A stretch of DNA of 42,709 nucleotides from Novosphingobium sp. AP12. GTDB lineage: Bacteria; Pseudomonadota; Alphaproteobacteria; Sphingomonadales; Sphingomonadaceae. A program made the translations under genes and the position numbers. Every line of letters begins with the position of its first letter. Positions within the stretch are counted from its first letter, which is position 1. Under the pieces are notes generated by a model. That model was not told the origin of the DNA. It searched no databases and saw nothing but the letters and a program-made list of their open reading frames with translations. Shown in pieces: positions 16,853-26,276 of this stretch. The stretch lies in NCBI RefSeq assembly GCF_000281975.1, contig NZ_AKKE01000026.1, positions 1 to 42,709 on the forward strand, in the 5' to 3' direction.

Positions 16853-18922
16853 ATGACTGACATCGATTATAGCGCCCATGAGACCCATCAGCGTGCCGAC
16901 GGCGATCATCCCGCCATGCGGACCAACCAGGGCGTCACGATCTCAGATAACCAGAACCAGCTCAGGGTTGGACAGCGGGGACCCTCGGTGCTCGAAGACC
17001 AGATCTTCCGTGAGAAGATCAATCACTTCGACCAGGAACGCATCCCCGAGCGCATCGTCCATGGACGGGGTACTGGACTACACGGCTATTTCGAATGCAC
17101 GCGCTCGCTTGCAGATGTGACCCAGGCAGACCTGTTCCAGCGGGTGGGCGAGCGAACGCCAGTTTTCGCACGACTGTCGACGGTCGCCGGTGGCGCCGGG
17201 TCGGTTGACACCCCGCGCGACGTACGCGGCTTTGCCGTGAAATTCTACACCAAGGACGGGAACTGGGATCTCGTCGGCAATAACATCCCGGTCTTTTTTA
17301 TTCAGGACGCTATCAAGTTTCCTGATCTTGTTCATGCCGCCAAGATGGAGGCCGACCGCGGTTACCCCCAGGCGGCGACGGCGCATGATACCTTCTGGGA
17401 CTTCATTTCGCTAATGCCCGAAGCGACCCACATGGCAATGTGGATAATGTCCGATCGCGCCATCCCACGCAGCCTCGCAACGATGGAGGGCTTCGGCATC
17501 CACACGTTCCGCCTCATCAACGCGGAAGGCAAATCGACCTTCGTGAAGTTCCACTGGAAGCCGCGCGCGGGCCTTCAGTCGACGATTTGGGACGAGACGG
17601 TGAAGATCACAGGCGCCGATCCGGACTATCATCGCCGCGACGTGTTCGAGCGGATCCAGCGTGGTCAGCCGCTCGAATGGGATCTCGGCCTACAGATGTT
17701 CGATGAGGCCTTTGCAGAGCGCTTCCCGTTCGACGTGCTCGATCCTACGAAGCTCATTCCTGAAGAAATGCTTCCGGTCGAGATCGTCGGCCGGATGGTA
17801 CTTGATCGCTATCCGGACAACTTCTTCGCCGAGACGGAGCAGGTTGCCTTTTGCCCGAGCCACGTCGTGCCCGGGATCGACTTCTCAAACGATCCGCTGC
17901 TACAGGGTCGGCTGTTCAGCTATCTCGACACCCAGATGAGCCGTCTCGGCGGCCCCAATTTCGCGCAAATTCCGATCAACCAACCCAAGAATGTGCCCTC
18001 TGGCTGCCCATTCCACAACCAGATGCGCGACGGCATGGCCCAGATGGCGATCCCGAAGGGTCGGGCCAATTACGAGCCTAACAGCCTGTCGCGGATTGGG
18101 GAGCCGGGTGGCTATCGTGAGGATCCGGAAAAGGGGTATCGCAGCTATCCGGCCCAGGAGGACGGGAACAAACTGCGCATGCGTCCCGAGAGTTTTGCGG
18201 ACCACTACAGCCAAGCGCGCTTGTTCTGGGTTTCGATGGACGTCGCTGAGCAGAAACATATCGCCTCCGCTTTCACCTTCGAGCTCTCTAAAGTCTCTAT
18301 ACCGCACGTCCGCTCGAAGATGGTGGCGAACCTCCGGAATGTGGACGAGGGACTTGCCGGGCGAGTCGCCAAGGGGCTTGGCATACCGCTTCCAGATCCG
18401 ACGCCCAGCTCGATACCGCTAGTCGAGATGGCGCCGTCGCCTGCGTTGCGGATCATTCGTGGACCTCTCGAGAAGCACACGCTGGAAGGCCGGACCGTCG
18501 GTATCCTCGTCGCAGACGGGACCGACGCGAAGGATCTCGATGGGGTCGTGAAGGGCGTCACAGATGCGGGCGGATACGCCCTCATCATCGCCCCGCGGAT
18601 CGGGTCAATCCGGCTGTCGAACGGCGACCTGCTTACGGCTGGGGCCCAGCTTTTCGGCCAGCCGTCGTCGCTGCTCGACGCTGTGGCGCTCGTCCTCACG
18701 CCTGAAGAAAGCGCGAAGCTCGAACGCGAATCTGCCGCGGTGATCTGGATCGCCGATGCTTTCGCTCATCTAAAGGCAATCGGCCACAATGGCTCCTCCA
18801 CGCGCTTACTGGAGATCTCAGGCGTCCAGCCTGGAGAAGGCGTCACCGATCTCTCGGCGTTCGTCGATGCGGCGAAGCGCCGCTACTGGGACCGCGAACC
18901 GCTCGTTCGAACTCTGGCGTAA
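16853..18922 (+). CDS. katE: Large-subunit monofunctional catalase (HPII/KatE type)
   Basis: A 689-residue haem catalase that disproportionates hydrogen peroxide. The catalytic histidine is H70 in [15 protein letters not shown], the catalytic asparagine is N143 in [12 protein letters not shown], and the proximal haem-ligand tyrosine is Y357 in [16 protein letters not shown]. After the catalase core (to about residue 500) comes a flavodoxin/DJ-1-like domain (about 525-689, beginning [20 protein letters not shown]) that marks the large-subunit clade. The sequence around the catalytic histidine reads HGRG where HARG is usual. No signal peptide is present. The gene stands alone behind a 316-base leader region and is followed by a strong inverted repeat. 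Its presence with Dps and the reductases points to oxidative stress defence. Confidence 0.97.
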   Translation: MTDIDYSAHETHQRADGDHPAMRTNQGVTISDNQNQLRVGQRGPSVLEDQIFREKINHFDQERIPERIVHGRGTGLHGYFECTRSLADVTQADLFQRVGERTPVFARLSTVAGGAGSVDTPRDVRGFAVKFYTKDGNWDLVGNNIPVFFIQDAIKFPDLVHAAKMEADRGYPQAATAHDTFWDFISLMPEATHMAMWIMSDRAIPRSLATMEGFGIHTFRLINAEGKSTFVKFHWKPRAGLQSTIWDETVKITGADPDYHRRDVFERIQRGQPLEWDLGLQMFDEAFAERFPFDVLDPTKLIPEEMLPVEIVGRMVLDRYPDNFFAETEQVAFCPSHVVPGIDFSNDPLLQGRLFSYLDTQMSRLGGPNFAQIPINQPKNVPSGCPFHNQMRDGMAQMAIPKGRANYEPNSLSRIGEPGGYREDPEKGYRSYPAQEDGNKLRMRPESFADHYSQARLFWVSMDVAEQKHIASAFTFELSKVSIPHVRSKMVANLRNVDEGLAGRVAKGLGIPLPDPTPSSIPLVEMAPSPALRIIRGPLEKHTLEGRTVGILVADGTDAKDLDGVVKGVTDAGGYALIIAPRIGSIRLSNGDLLTAGAQLFGQPSSLLDAVALVLTPEESAKLERESAAVIWIADAFAHLKAIGHNGSSTRLLEISGVQPGEGVTDLSAFVDAAKRRYWDREPLVRTLA

Positions 18923-18975
18923 AACAGGCGCGTCTTTCGCCGGTTGGTGACCAACGTCTTGCCCTTCGCGAAAGG

Positions 18976-19030
18976 GCAGAAACGCAATCGGCCGCGATAT
19001 TCTATCGCGGCCGATTGCTGGTGTTTCTGC
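18976..19030. repeat. Long near-perfect inverted repeat after katE
   Basis: The inner arms CAATCGGCCGCGATA (18985-18999) and TATCGCGGCCGATTG (19003-19017) are a perfect 15-base stem around a TTC loop. The outer arms GCAGAAAC (18976-18983) and GTTTCTGC (19023-19030) add 8 more pairs. A smaller hairpin, GCCCTT-AAGGGC, abuts it at 18961-18977. It could terminate katE transcription, but no T-run follows; a REP-like palindromic element is the alternative. Confidence 0.75.
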
Positions 19031-19251
19031 GGAACGTGGTCGTGCTGCTGCGCGCGGGAGAAGCTGATTTTGCGGACTTTTTGGACGGCGTGCGAACCGC
19101 CGGATAAAAGTTGCGCGCGATTTTACTTCTTTTAACCCCCGTCGTGATGGAGAAACCTCCAAACCCTGCGTCAAGGCGGATGAGGGGCATGGCAACTCGG
19201 TCATGTTCAAGCAAACGCTGGAACCCGTTCGATGTGGAATGCGCCCGGTCC

Positions 19252-19779
19252 ATGGCCGTCGAAGACACAGGTTTGCAGCAGGTTCATGCGTTCGCGCATG
19301 AATTCGCACGTCTGCGTCCGAACCTCGTCCGCTGGTTCCGTCGCCGGGTGGGAGAGCCTTCGGAGGCGGAAGATCTTGCCCAGGAATGCTTCGTTCGAAT
19401 TGCAAGCCGCCAGGAGCGAGACGTTGTCCTTCATGTTGAAGGTTATGTCTATCAGACGGCAAGGAGCGTGCTGTTTGATCGCACGCGGCGTCGGCGCGCG
19501 CGCGATTCCGAAGCCCACGTTTCCCTCATGCCGGAACATGACAGCGTCGAAGAAACGAACGCTTTGCGTACGCTTCTCGCGAAAGAAAAGCTTCGGCGGG
19601 TTTCGGCGATCCTTATGACTATGCCTGAGCGCACGCGCTCCGTCTTCATCCTCAGCCGTCTCGAGGGACTTCGCTACGCCGAGATCGCGACGCGTTACGC
19701 TATCTCCGTGAGCGCGGTTCAGAAGCACATGCTGCGCGCGATCGAGACGTTAATGCAGGCCGGGGAGGACGACGCATGA
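19252..19779 (+). CDS. FecI-like ECF sigma factor
   Basis: From ATG 19252 the protein has 175 residues, normal for FecI-type sigma factors; in-frame ATGs at 19180 and 19189 would add a poorly sigma-like, Arg/Ser-rich stretch. Region 2 reads LVRWFRRRVGEPSEAEDLAQ with ECFVRIAS and VEGYVYQTARSVLFDRTRRR. Region 4 reads AILMTMPERTRSVFILSRLE followed by GLRYAEIATRYAISVSAVQK. It should direct RNA polymerase to a TonB-receptor promoter when released by FecR. It overlaps the fecR-like gene by 4 bases (ATGA), so the pair is translationally coupled. Ribosome-binding sites before all candidate starts are weak, so the start is uncertain. Confidence 0.88.
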   Translation: MAVEDTGLQQVHAFAHEFARLRPNLVRWFRRRVGEPSEAEDLAQECFVRIASRQERDVVLHVEGYVYQTARSVLFDRTRRRRARDSEAHVSLMPEHDSVEETNALRTLLAKEKLRRVSAILMTMPERTRSVFILSRLEGLRYAEIATRYAISVSAVQKHMLRAIETLMQAGEDDA

Positions 19780-20837
19780 GTGTCGAACTTCCCACGTTGA
19801 ACAATCTTGCCAAGGTCGGTTCGGTGAAAGCGGCCGCTTTTTGGCTTGAACGTCTTCAGGACGAGGACGGTTATGAGGACGATGATCTCTTTCGTGCTTG
19901 GTTAGCCACAAGCGACGAGAACAGGGATGCGTGGGCGCACGCCCTCGAACTGTGGGACTGTTTCGACGAGGCAGAGCCTGAAGGCGAGCTCGAGCAAATA
20001 CGCCAGGAAGCGCTCGCGTTCCGGCCGCGCAGAACCGCCGCGTCGTGGGTGCGATATGCGATCGCCGCCGCCGTGCTTGGCATTGTCGGCACCACAGCGT
20101 TCCTTACCAGCGAAGGGGGGGATAAGTCGGTCACACCCAGCCCGCAGATCGCGCAAGAAGCGAGACCTGATCCGCGTGCTTTCGGTGCGTTGGATTATGT
20201 GACCAAGGTCGGTGAGCAGCGGACCGTCACGCTGGAGGATGGCAGCAAGCTGACCCTCGACACTGCGAGTGCGATCGACGTCGCCTATGTGGGTCAAAGC
20301 CGGCTTGTTCGCCTCGTGCGCGGGCAGGTCTATTTCGATGTGACGCACGATACCGAGCGACCATTCCGGGTTGCGGCTGGCGAGCGCATCGTGACGGTCC
20401 TTGGTACCCGATTCAACGTGCGTCTCGCCCCGGGGCAGACCAGCATTTATCTCGAGAAAGGCTCGATTGGCGTAAGCCCAGGCAGTGACCCGGCACATCC
20501 AATGTCCGAGACATTCCGGCTCGTTCCCGGCCAGATGCTGATCGCCCAGGCTGGGAAAGCGGATCAGGTGAGCACGGTGCAAGGCCAGTCGGGCATCGAA
20601 TGGCGGCAGGGCTTCGTACAATTTGACGGACAGACGCTCGGTCAGGCAATCGTCGAGGTCAATCGGTACACGACCCGGCAAATGGTTCTCCGCGATCCGA
20701 ACGTTGCCGCACTTCGGGTCAGCGGCGCCTTTCCGACAAATAATATCGAGAGCTTCGTGCAGACGCTGAGCGCGCTTTATCCCGTCCGGGTGGTGCCCAT
20801 GGCCGATGGGAAGTTGGAGATCGTCGCAGAGCGGTAA
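19776..20837 (+). CDS. FecR-like anti-sigma/signal-transfer protein
   Basis: A 353-residue inner-membrane protein. The cytoplasmic N-terminal part (AAAFWLERLQDEDGYEDDDL, FRAWLATSDENRDAWAHAL) is the sigma-binding DUF4880-type region. One membrane helix lies at about 88-108 (YAIAAAVLGIVGTTAFLTS). The periplasmic FecR domain spans about 130-260 (VGEQRTVTLEDGSKLTLDTAS, VRLVRGQVYFDVTHD, VTVLGTRFNVR). The C-terminal part (IVEVNRYTTRQMVLRDPNVA and onward) resembles the STN-like end that meets the receptor. It keeps the sigma factor inactive until a loaded TonB receptor signals. Its receptor partner is probably the convergent gene at 21495-24593. Confidence 0.93.
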   Translation: MSVELPTLNNLAKVGSVKAAAFWLERLQDEDGYEDDDLFRAWLATSDENRDAWAHALELWDCFDEAEPEGELEQIRQEALAFRPRRTAASWVRYAIAAAVLGIVGTTAFLTSEGGDKSVTPSPQIAQEARPDPRAFGALDYVTKVGEQRTVTLEDGSKLTLDTASAIDVAYVGQSRLVRLVRGQVYFDVTHDTERPFRVAAGERIVTVLGTRFNVRLAPGQTSIYLEKGSIGVSPGSDPAHPMSETFRLVPGQMLIAQAGKADQVSTVQGQSGIEWRQGFVQFDGQTLGQAIVEVNRYTTRQMVLRDPNVAALRVSGAFPTNNIESFVQTLSALYPVRVVPMADGKLEIVAER

Positions 20838-20884
20838 GCGAGACACGCCACGTCGCTCGCTCCGGGCAGGCGGAGTAGACACGA

Positions 20885-21490
20885 TACGGGTTCTTGTGCA
20901 GACTTTCTCGCCTTCCTTAAAAACTGCGTCCAGGCGATGGTGGCAAAGCAGGACGACAGCGAGATCGTTGCCGAAGCAGGGAGCCGGCGAGCTGGCCGCC
21001 GAGTTCTATGACCGTCGCAAGCCCGACATCGTGCCCATGGATCTCCAGATGCCGGTCACGGGAGGGGTACTCCGATCGAGAAGGTCCGACCGCGGTTCCC
21101 CGCACTACATATCATTGTGCTTACAACTATGCCGGCGCCCCCTGGCAGCGCGTGTTGCGAGCAGGCGCTTCCGGCGATCTCCTGAAGACGTGCGTCCGGC
21201 ACCAACTGCTTAGCACCATTTGTCCGGTCTATGTCGGCACGCGCCACATGAGCCATGAAGTTGCCACGGAAATAGCTCTCCATATTGGAGAGCGCATCGT
21301 CCGAACGAGGGGGGAAGGCATGCTTTCGCTCACCGCCTCTGGAATTTCGAACACGCGCATCGCTTGGAAGGTCGGCCTCTCGGAAGATACGATCGAGGGC
21401 TATATGAACGTCAGATACGCCAAGCCGGGAACAGCGGAAGATACGCAGGCGGTGTCAATCGCCGCCCGCTTGGCGAGATCCAGCTTTTAT
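20885..21490 (+). pseudogene. Decayed NarL-family response regulator
   Basis: Pieces of one response regulator appear in order across all three + frames: IRVL near 20885; NCVQAMVAKQDDSEIVAEAG near 20920-20990; AEFYDRRKPDIVPMDLQMP near 21000-21060; IIVLTTMPAPP near 21110-21135; RVLRAGASGDLLKT near 21150; and an HTH end, NTRIAWKVGLSEDTIEGYM and AEDTQAVSIAARLA, to about 21480. They align piece by piece with the intact regulator at 9530-10171 (MDLQMP, AGASGYLLK, IAWRLSLSEDTIKGHM, DRTQAVTTSL). Several frameshifts make it non-functional. It lies between fecR and the convergent receptor. No partner kinase remains beside it. Confidence 0.85.
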
Positions 21491-21494
21491 GGTT

Positions 21495-24400
21495 CTAGAA
21501 CTGTGCAGCGAGCGAGAGTTCGAAACGGCGTCTGCGCGGGTCGCCAAGGTAGCTGTACCCAAGCGGTGTGTCTCGAGCGTATGGCGGGCGGTGATCCATT
21601 ACGTTCTGCATGCCCCCGCGCAGGACAATCGAATTCAGCATCGACCCTGACAAACGCAGCCGGTATGTGGCGACCAGATCGAGATAAAATTGCGGTGCGA
21701 TCTGCACGCCTTTTTGGACAAGGATCGTCTCATCGATCTGCACAGTTGCCGGGAAATCGCTGCGATTGATGGCGCGATATCCCCCATAGTATTGGCCGTT
21801 CAATCCCACTGAGGCGACGTAGTTTCGCCATTCGATACCGGTGTTTGCGCGCCACCGAAGCGGTCCGTCAGAGAATCCGACAAAACTCAACTTAGGATCG
21901 AGCTGGGTCATGCGTCGCGATAGGCGCGGCTGCCAGGTGGCGGTGCCATACCAATGAAAGCGACCGACATGCTCCACGCTGAAGCCGAAGTCTGCGCTCA
22001 TATCGACGGTTTCGCTACTCGTTGAACCAGCATTGAGATACGAAGCGTCTAACGACGTGATGATGCCGGCCGTCATCCCAACCATTCGGTCTCTTTCGGT
22101 GAGGGGCGCCCGAATGATGCGGTCGGAGTAGATGCTCTCGTTAGCGAGGAAGTAGGGCAGGTCGCCGCCGCGATCGATGAGGATCTCATCCTTCTTCCAG
22201 ATGTGCGTATAGTCCACCGAAATTCGCGGTCGAGTTCCGCCTTCGGGATTAACAACGATGCCAAGGGCAAGGCTCCGACCGCGCTCCGGCTTCAGGTCCA
22301 GCCGCCCTGCCGAGCGGTAGGACACCACTCCTTCGCCCCCGACAAACCTTCCCGGACGCTTTGGATCCGGAGCGGTGGGGGCCGTCAGGACCCGGTCGGA
22401 GCCAAGCAATTGAAACCCCAAGGGGGGAAGCGTTCCGGTCGAGGCGCTCGCGCGGATCATCAGACCAGGGCGCGGATAGAAGCGCAGTCCGGCCGTGTAA
22501 GCTAGGGCGTGATTGTTTGTGGAGACAAAATCGCTTGTCTGTTCAATATATTCGGAGCTGGGTATCCTTGAGCCGTTCTCGTCAAAACGAAGCGCAAGTT
22601 GTAGCTCCAGTCCGCGAAGTAGCGAAGCCGCCCTTTTTGTCGATATCAACGGTGTTCGAAGTTCCGCATAGGCAGAGGTGATGGTTTGCGAGAAGCCGAT
22701 CCCGGTCGCGCTGAGTTCCTGCGGTCCAACGATAAACCGGTTCGTCGCGTCTCTGATCGCATCGGTCCGGCGTTCGCCAAGTAGGGTGAGAGTAATCGGA
22801 CCGGCCGGGGCGGATATAACCGTGCCTGCTAGTCTCAACTGCGCGTCGCGGAAGTCGCTTGCGACACTGCGGAACTGCCCTGTTGTGACACGGTTGGATG
22901 CCAGCGTGTCAAGGAAGCTCGACCAGTCGCCGAAAGGGTTGAGGACGGCGCCGCCGGCCGTTGCGGGCTGTCCGCGCGCGATCGCAGTGATAACGGTATT
23001 GTTTAGCATCGTGCCGGTCTGGCCTGTCTGGAGGTCTACTCCGCCGACGCTGTAGGTTGCCTCCAACTTCCAGCAAGGGGAGAGGGAGAGGATCAGGCCG
23101 GCCGACGCCCGATACGTCCGCAGATGAGTGAACGTATCTCCGTCGGTGAGGCTGGCGGGAAAGGTAATCGAAAGGTCCTGCTGCAGCGGATTGGTCGCCG
23201 CAGACCGCAACACTGTGAATTGCGCCGCGCCATTGCTGGCATTTGCTCTTCCGTTGTTTTGACTGCCGAGGAAATCCACGAAGCCTTCGACGCGGTCGCC
23301 GAAGCGGTGCCGGATGTTCGCCAGGATTGAGGTGACGTGCGTATCGCTGATTAGGTTACGCCGCGCTCCGCTGGCGTCCTGTGCGAGGGTACCTGGCACC
23401 GTGCCGGCATTTGTCCTGAGTACGCTGGCGATGTCCGCGTTCGACCCAATCGGCAGATAGGTGAAGCTTGAGCCGAGGCTGCCACCGCCCAGCGCAGGCT
23501 TCAGGCTTAATGCAGCGGTGCCCAAGAGATTCCGGATCGTCACCGCGTTTGTCAGCGGCGGGTTCCGAGGGATCGCGCTCGGGTTTTGGGCGAGCTGGAT
23601 CTGGCGGACCGTGCGGGCATAGTCCCGGCGTCCCGCTTCCAAGCCATGCGTGTCGGTTTGCGACACCGTGATCATAGCGTCGGTACGCCCACCATCAGGC
23701 GTGAAGCCGATGCGCGCATCGATTCGACGGCGCGGTGAGTCGCTTCGAGCGCTTGTGCCGTAGGACACCGCAACGTCAGCGCCGCGATAATCCCTCTTGA
23801 GCACCACGTTGACCATGCCGCCAATGGCGCCCGGGCCGTAGATGCCGCCTGCCGTTGCCGTCAGCGTCTCGATCCGCGCGATGGCCGCCAGGGGAATTCC
23901 ATTAAGATCTGACTGCAAGAGTACGGGGACACCGGTAATGTATGGCACCACCGGCATCCTCCCACCGTCGACCAATATCAGGGTTTGATTCGCGCCAAGC
24001 CCGTTGAGATTGATCTCCGAACGATTGCTTGCAGAGTGAGCAGCGGGGTCGCGTCCTGGCCCCTGCAGCGACGAGTTGTTCGTCAAGCGTGTGCGGAGGA
24101 ACTGGTCAGGGTTGTCGGACTGAGACGTCGCCATTTCGTCTGCGGCGAAGACCCGGTAGGGCTGCATGTCGTTCGGCGATCGCCGAATGTCGGTATTCTG
24201 TGTCTTGCGCCCGATGACAAGGACCTCAGGAACGGCCGGTTCGCTCGGCTGTTCCGGCGCGCGCTCAATGATGTAGGAACCGACGGCCGTTCGGCGATAC
24301 GTCAGCCCGGAATTCGCGAGCAACTGACGTAGTCCCTCCTCCACGTTCATGCGCCCGGCAACCCGACCGACGCGCCGCGGTTCAACGATCGCGGGTGCAA

Positions 24401-24593
24401 AAAGAATGCCGACCCCGGTCCGCTTCGATAGTTCGGTCAGCGATCGGCTTAGCGGCCCGGCGGGGATGGTTAGAGAAACGGGCGGCAGCCCGGATTGCGC
24501 ATCGACCCGCTCCGGCAGCGAACCTACGATCGCAAGCGACATGGTAGCTAAAAAACGGATCCCCAAATCGCCCCCTCGCCCTTGACGGTTCAT
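21495..24593 (-). CDS. TonB-dependent outer-membrane receptor with STN signalling domain
   Basis: A 1032-residue receptor. A signal peptide-like N terminus (about 1-32, with FLATMSLAIVGSLPERVDA) precedes an STN domain (about 38-110, VSLTIPAGPLSRSLTELSKR and VEEGLRQLLANSGLTYRRT). STN domains contact FecR proteins, so this is a transducing receptor. The plug domain follows (about 140-270, including INLNGLGANQTLILVDGGRM and GGIYGPGAIGGMVNVVLKRD). The rest is a beta-barrel ending in an aromatic residue (RRRFELSLAAQF), as outer-membrane barrels do. The substrate is not evident; it may be a siderophore, a glycan or another bulky nutrient. It is convergent with the sigma/anti-sigma pair, which is unusual because these genes normally lie in one direction. 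An alternative start at 24542 would shorten the signal peptide. Confidence 0.93.
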   Translation of the reverse strand: MNRQGRGGDLGIRFLATMSLAIVGSLPERVDAQSGLPPVSLTIPAGPLSRSLTELSKRTGVGILFAPAIVEPRRVGRVAGRMNVEEGLRQLLANSGLTYRRTAVGSYIIERAPEQPSEPAVPEVLVIGRKTQNTDIRRSPNDMQPYRVFAADEMATSQSDNPDQFLRTRLTNNSSLQGPGRDPAAHSASNRSEINLNGLGANQTLILVDGGRMPVVPYITGVPVLLQSDLNGIPLAAIARIETLTATAGGIYGPGAIGGMVNVVLKRDYRGADVAVSYGTSARSDSPRRRIDARIGFTPDGGRTDAMITVSQTDTHGLEAGRRDYARTVRQIQLAQNPSAIPRNPPLTNAVTIRNLLGTAALSLKPALGGGSLGSSFTYLPIGSNADIASVLRTNAGTVPGTLAQDASGARRNLISDTHVTSILANIRHRFGDRVEGFVDFLGSQNNGRANASNGAAQFTVLRSAATNPLQQDLSITFPASLTDGDTFTHLRTYRASAGLILSLSPCWKLEATYSVGGVDLQTGQTGTMLNNTVITAIARGQPATAGGAVLNPFGDWSSFLDTLASNRVTTGQFRSVASDFRDAQLRLAGTVISAPAGPITLTLLGERRTDAIRDATNRFIVGPQELSATGIGFSQTITSAYAELRTPLISTKRAASLLRGLELQLALRFDENGSRIPSSEYIEQTSDFVSTNNHALAYTAGLRFYPRPGLMIRASASTGTLPPLGFQLLGSDRVLTAPTAPDPKRPGRFVGGEGVVSYRSAGRLDLKPERGRSLALGIVVNPEGGTRPRISVDYTHIWKKDEILIDRGGDLPYFLANESIYSDRIIRAPLTERDRMVGMTAGIITSLDASYLNAGSTSSETVDMSADFGFSVEHVGRFHWYGTATWQPRLSRRMTQLDPKLSFVGFSDGPLRWRANTGIEWRNYVASVGLNGQYYGGYRAINRSDFPATVQIDETILVQKGVQIAPQFYLDLVATYRLRLSGSMLNSIVLRGGMQNVMDHRPPYARDTPLGYSYLGDPRRRRFELSLAAQF

Positions 24594-24901
24594 CCAGAAC
24601 CACGCCGCTACCTCGGAATGTTTCCAATCGGCTCAACCGAAAGCGATGGGATGACGCCCCTAATATCGCAATTAAATTCAAGTTTTATATATTTTTACTT
24701 GATTGATCTGACGAGTTGTTACCTGATGGAAGTAACTGTCTTCGCCGATTGACGGCTTATTCGCTTGGCAGCAATATACAAGGGGCTAAAGAGAATGCGG
24801 AGCCGGCCGAGCCATCTTTTATTTCTATTTATGCGCCGTTACCTGAACGCGCGACTAGCTTGCAGCTTGATTCAGGTATGCGCGAAGCAAGGAGGCGATC
24901 C
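24594..24901. promoter_or_regulatory. Divergent region between TonB receptor and MFS transporter
   Basis: About 300 bases. The stretch 24661-24725 is strikingly AT-rich (for example AAGTTTTATATATTTTTACTT) in a GC-rich neighbourhood and should contain the promoter(s) of the receptor and possibly the transporter. An in-frame ATG at 24716 extends the transporter frame but is rejected in favour of 24902. Confidence 0.5.
24889..24895 (+). promoter_or_regulatory. Ribosome-binding site deciding the MFS start
   Basis: AAGGAGG lies 6 bases before the ATG at 24902. The longer frame from 24716 has no comparable site and adds 62 residues with no family resemblance. Confidence 0.85.
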
Positions 24902-26230
24902 ATGACCCAAAAATTTGGCGCCGAAGTTATTTATTCCGATCTGCGTGGGGTTAATCCTCTGCAACAGGCCTTCAAAGCGCAATGCGAGTCTGTCAAGGTC
25001 CACTGCCCGCAGGAGGAAAGCAGGACGCAGCGCAATCTGACCCTGCTGGCCCTTGCACTCGGCACATTTACGCTCGGCACGTCGGAATTCGCCAGCATGG
25101 GCATCATCCAGCTCTTTTCCGGCGAACTCGGTATCGGCATCCCCGAGGCAACGAACGCGATCACGGCCTATGCGATCGGCGTAGTGATGGGCGCGCCTCT
25201 TTTCACTATCCTTGCAGCCCGCTTCAATCGCCGCCCCCTTCTGATCAGCCTGATCGCCTTGATTGCCGTAGGCAATTTTCTCTCTGGCATTGCGCCCGAT
25301 TTTATCCTGCTCATGGCGGCCAGATTTCTGAGTGGCCTGCCGCACGGTGCCTACGTCGGCGCCGCCGCCGTGGTGGCGTCCTACATCGTCGGACCGGGGC
25401 ACTCGGGGAAGGCTTTCGCTATCGTCATGTTCGGTCTTACGCTCGCGACTATCTTCGGCTCGCCTCTCGCGACCTTTCTTGGGCAAACGCTCGGGTGGAG
25501 AGAAACATTCGCTGCGGTCGGTTTGCTGGGCGCGATTTCTTTTGTCGCAATCTTGGCATGGGTTCCCAAGACGGACGCACTGAATGGCGGGTCTGTCATG
25601 AAGGAAATTGGGACGTTACGCCGTCCGAGCGTTTGGATCGCCATGCTGGTGGCGGCCACCGGAATTTCCAGCGTATTCGCCATCTACACTTTCATCGGGC
25701 CTCTCGTGACCGATGTCGCGAAGCTAGATGAGCGCTTCGTCCCGATCGGGCTAGCCGTATTCGGGGTCGGCATGACATTAGGGAATCTGGCTGGTGGCCG
25801 CATAGCTGATGCCGATCCCGCCGCCGGGATCTTGATCGGCTATGGCGGGTGCCTAGTCGTTCTCGTCATCCTCGCCGTGTTTGGTCACGCGACGTGGGTT
25901 CTCTTTCCGTGCTTCTTCGCTGTCGGTGCGCTGATGATGGCTGCGATCCCCACGATCCAGGTGCGCCTCACGAAGTTCGCCCCCGAGGCGCCTACGCTGA
26001 TGGGAGCGATGAATGTTGCCGCCTTGAATGTTGCCAATGCCCTGGGTGCCTGGGCTGGCGCTTATGCCATCCACTCCGGTTACGGCCTGCTGTCCGCCGC
26101 ATGGGCGGGTTTCGTGCTGACGGCGATCGGCTTCGCGATCTTCATGATCCGCGTCATTTTCGGGCCGAGCCTCAAGCCCAAGGCGCTGGAGGGAACGCCT
26201 TACGAAATCGGCCGGGACATAGCCCTTTGA
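24902..26230 (+). CDS. MFS efflux transporter (AraJ/DHA1-like)
   Basis: From the ATG at 24902 the protein has 442 residues and about twelve membrane helices. It begins with a polar ~40-residue cytoplasmic stretch ending QEESRTQ, longer than usual. Family marks are LGTFTLGTSEFASMGII in helix 1, the loop 2-3 motif AARFNRRPLLI, ARFLSGLPHGAYVGAA in helix 4 and GPGHSGKAFAIVMFGLTLAT near helix 5. These resemble AraJ/YdhP-type drug:proton antiporters (DHA1 family), which export sugars, antibiotics or other small molecules. The substrate cannot be predicted. It is followed after 46 bases by a decayed binding-protein gene, so no intact partner is evident. Confidence 0.9.
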   Translation: MTQKFGAEVIYSDLRGVNPLQQAFKAQCESVKVHCPQEESRTQRNLTLLALALGTFTLGTSEFASMGIIQLFSGELGIGIPEATNAITAYAIGVVMGAPLFTILAARFNRRPLLISLIALIAVGNFLSGIAPDFILLMAARFLSGLPHGAYVGAAAVVASYIVGPGHSGKAFAIVMFGLTLATIFGSPLATFLGQTLGWRETFAAVGLLGAISFVAILAWVPKTDALNGGSVMKEIGTLRRPSVWIAMLVAATGISSVFAIYTFIGPLVTDVAKLDERFVPIGLAVFGVGMTLGNLAGGRIADADPAAGILIGYGGCLVVLVILAVFGHATWVLFPCFFAVGALMMAAIPTIQVRLTKFAPEAPTLMGAMNVAALNVANALGAWAGAYAIHSGYGLLSAAWAGFVLTAIGFAIFMIRVIFGPSLKPKALEGTPYEIGRDIAL

Positions 26231-26276
26231 GCGAACTGGAGGAGTGGACATAGTGGATTCGAGATAGGTCCATAAG

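Noticed and set aside
17051..17095. HGRG instead of HARG next to the catalytic histidine of catalase as a loss-of-function sign
   Set aside because: The catalytic His, Asn and Tyr are all present and the change is conservative, so activity is expected.
19902..20882. 326-codon open frame on the - strand
   Set aside because: Complement of fecR; the FecR domains on the + strand are unmistakable.
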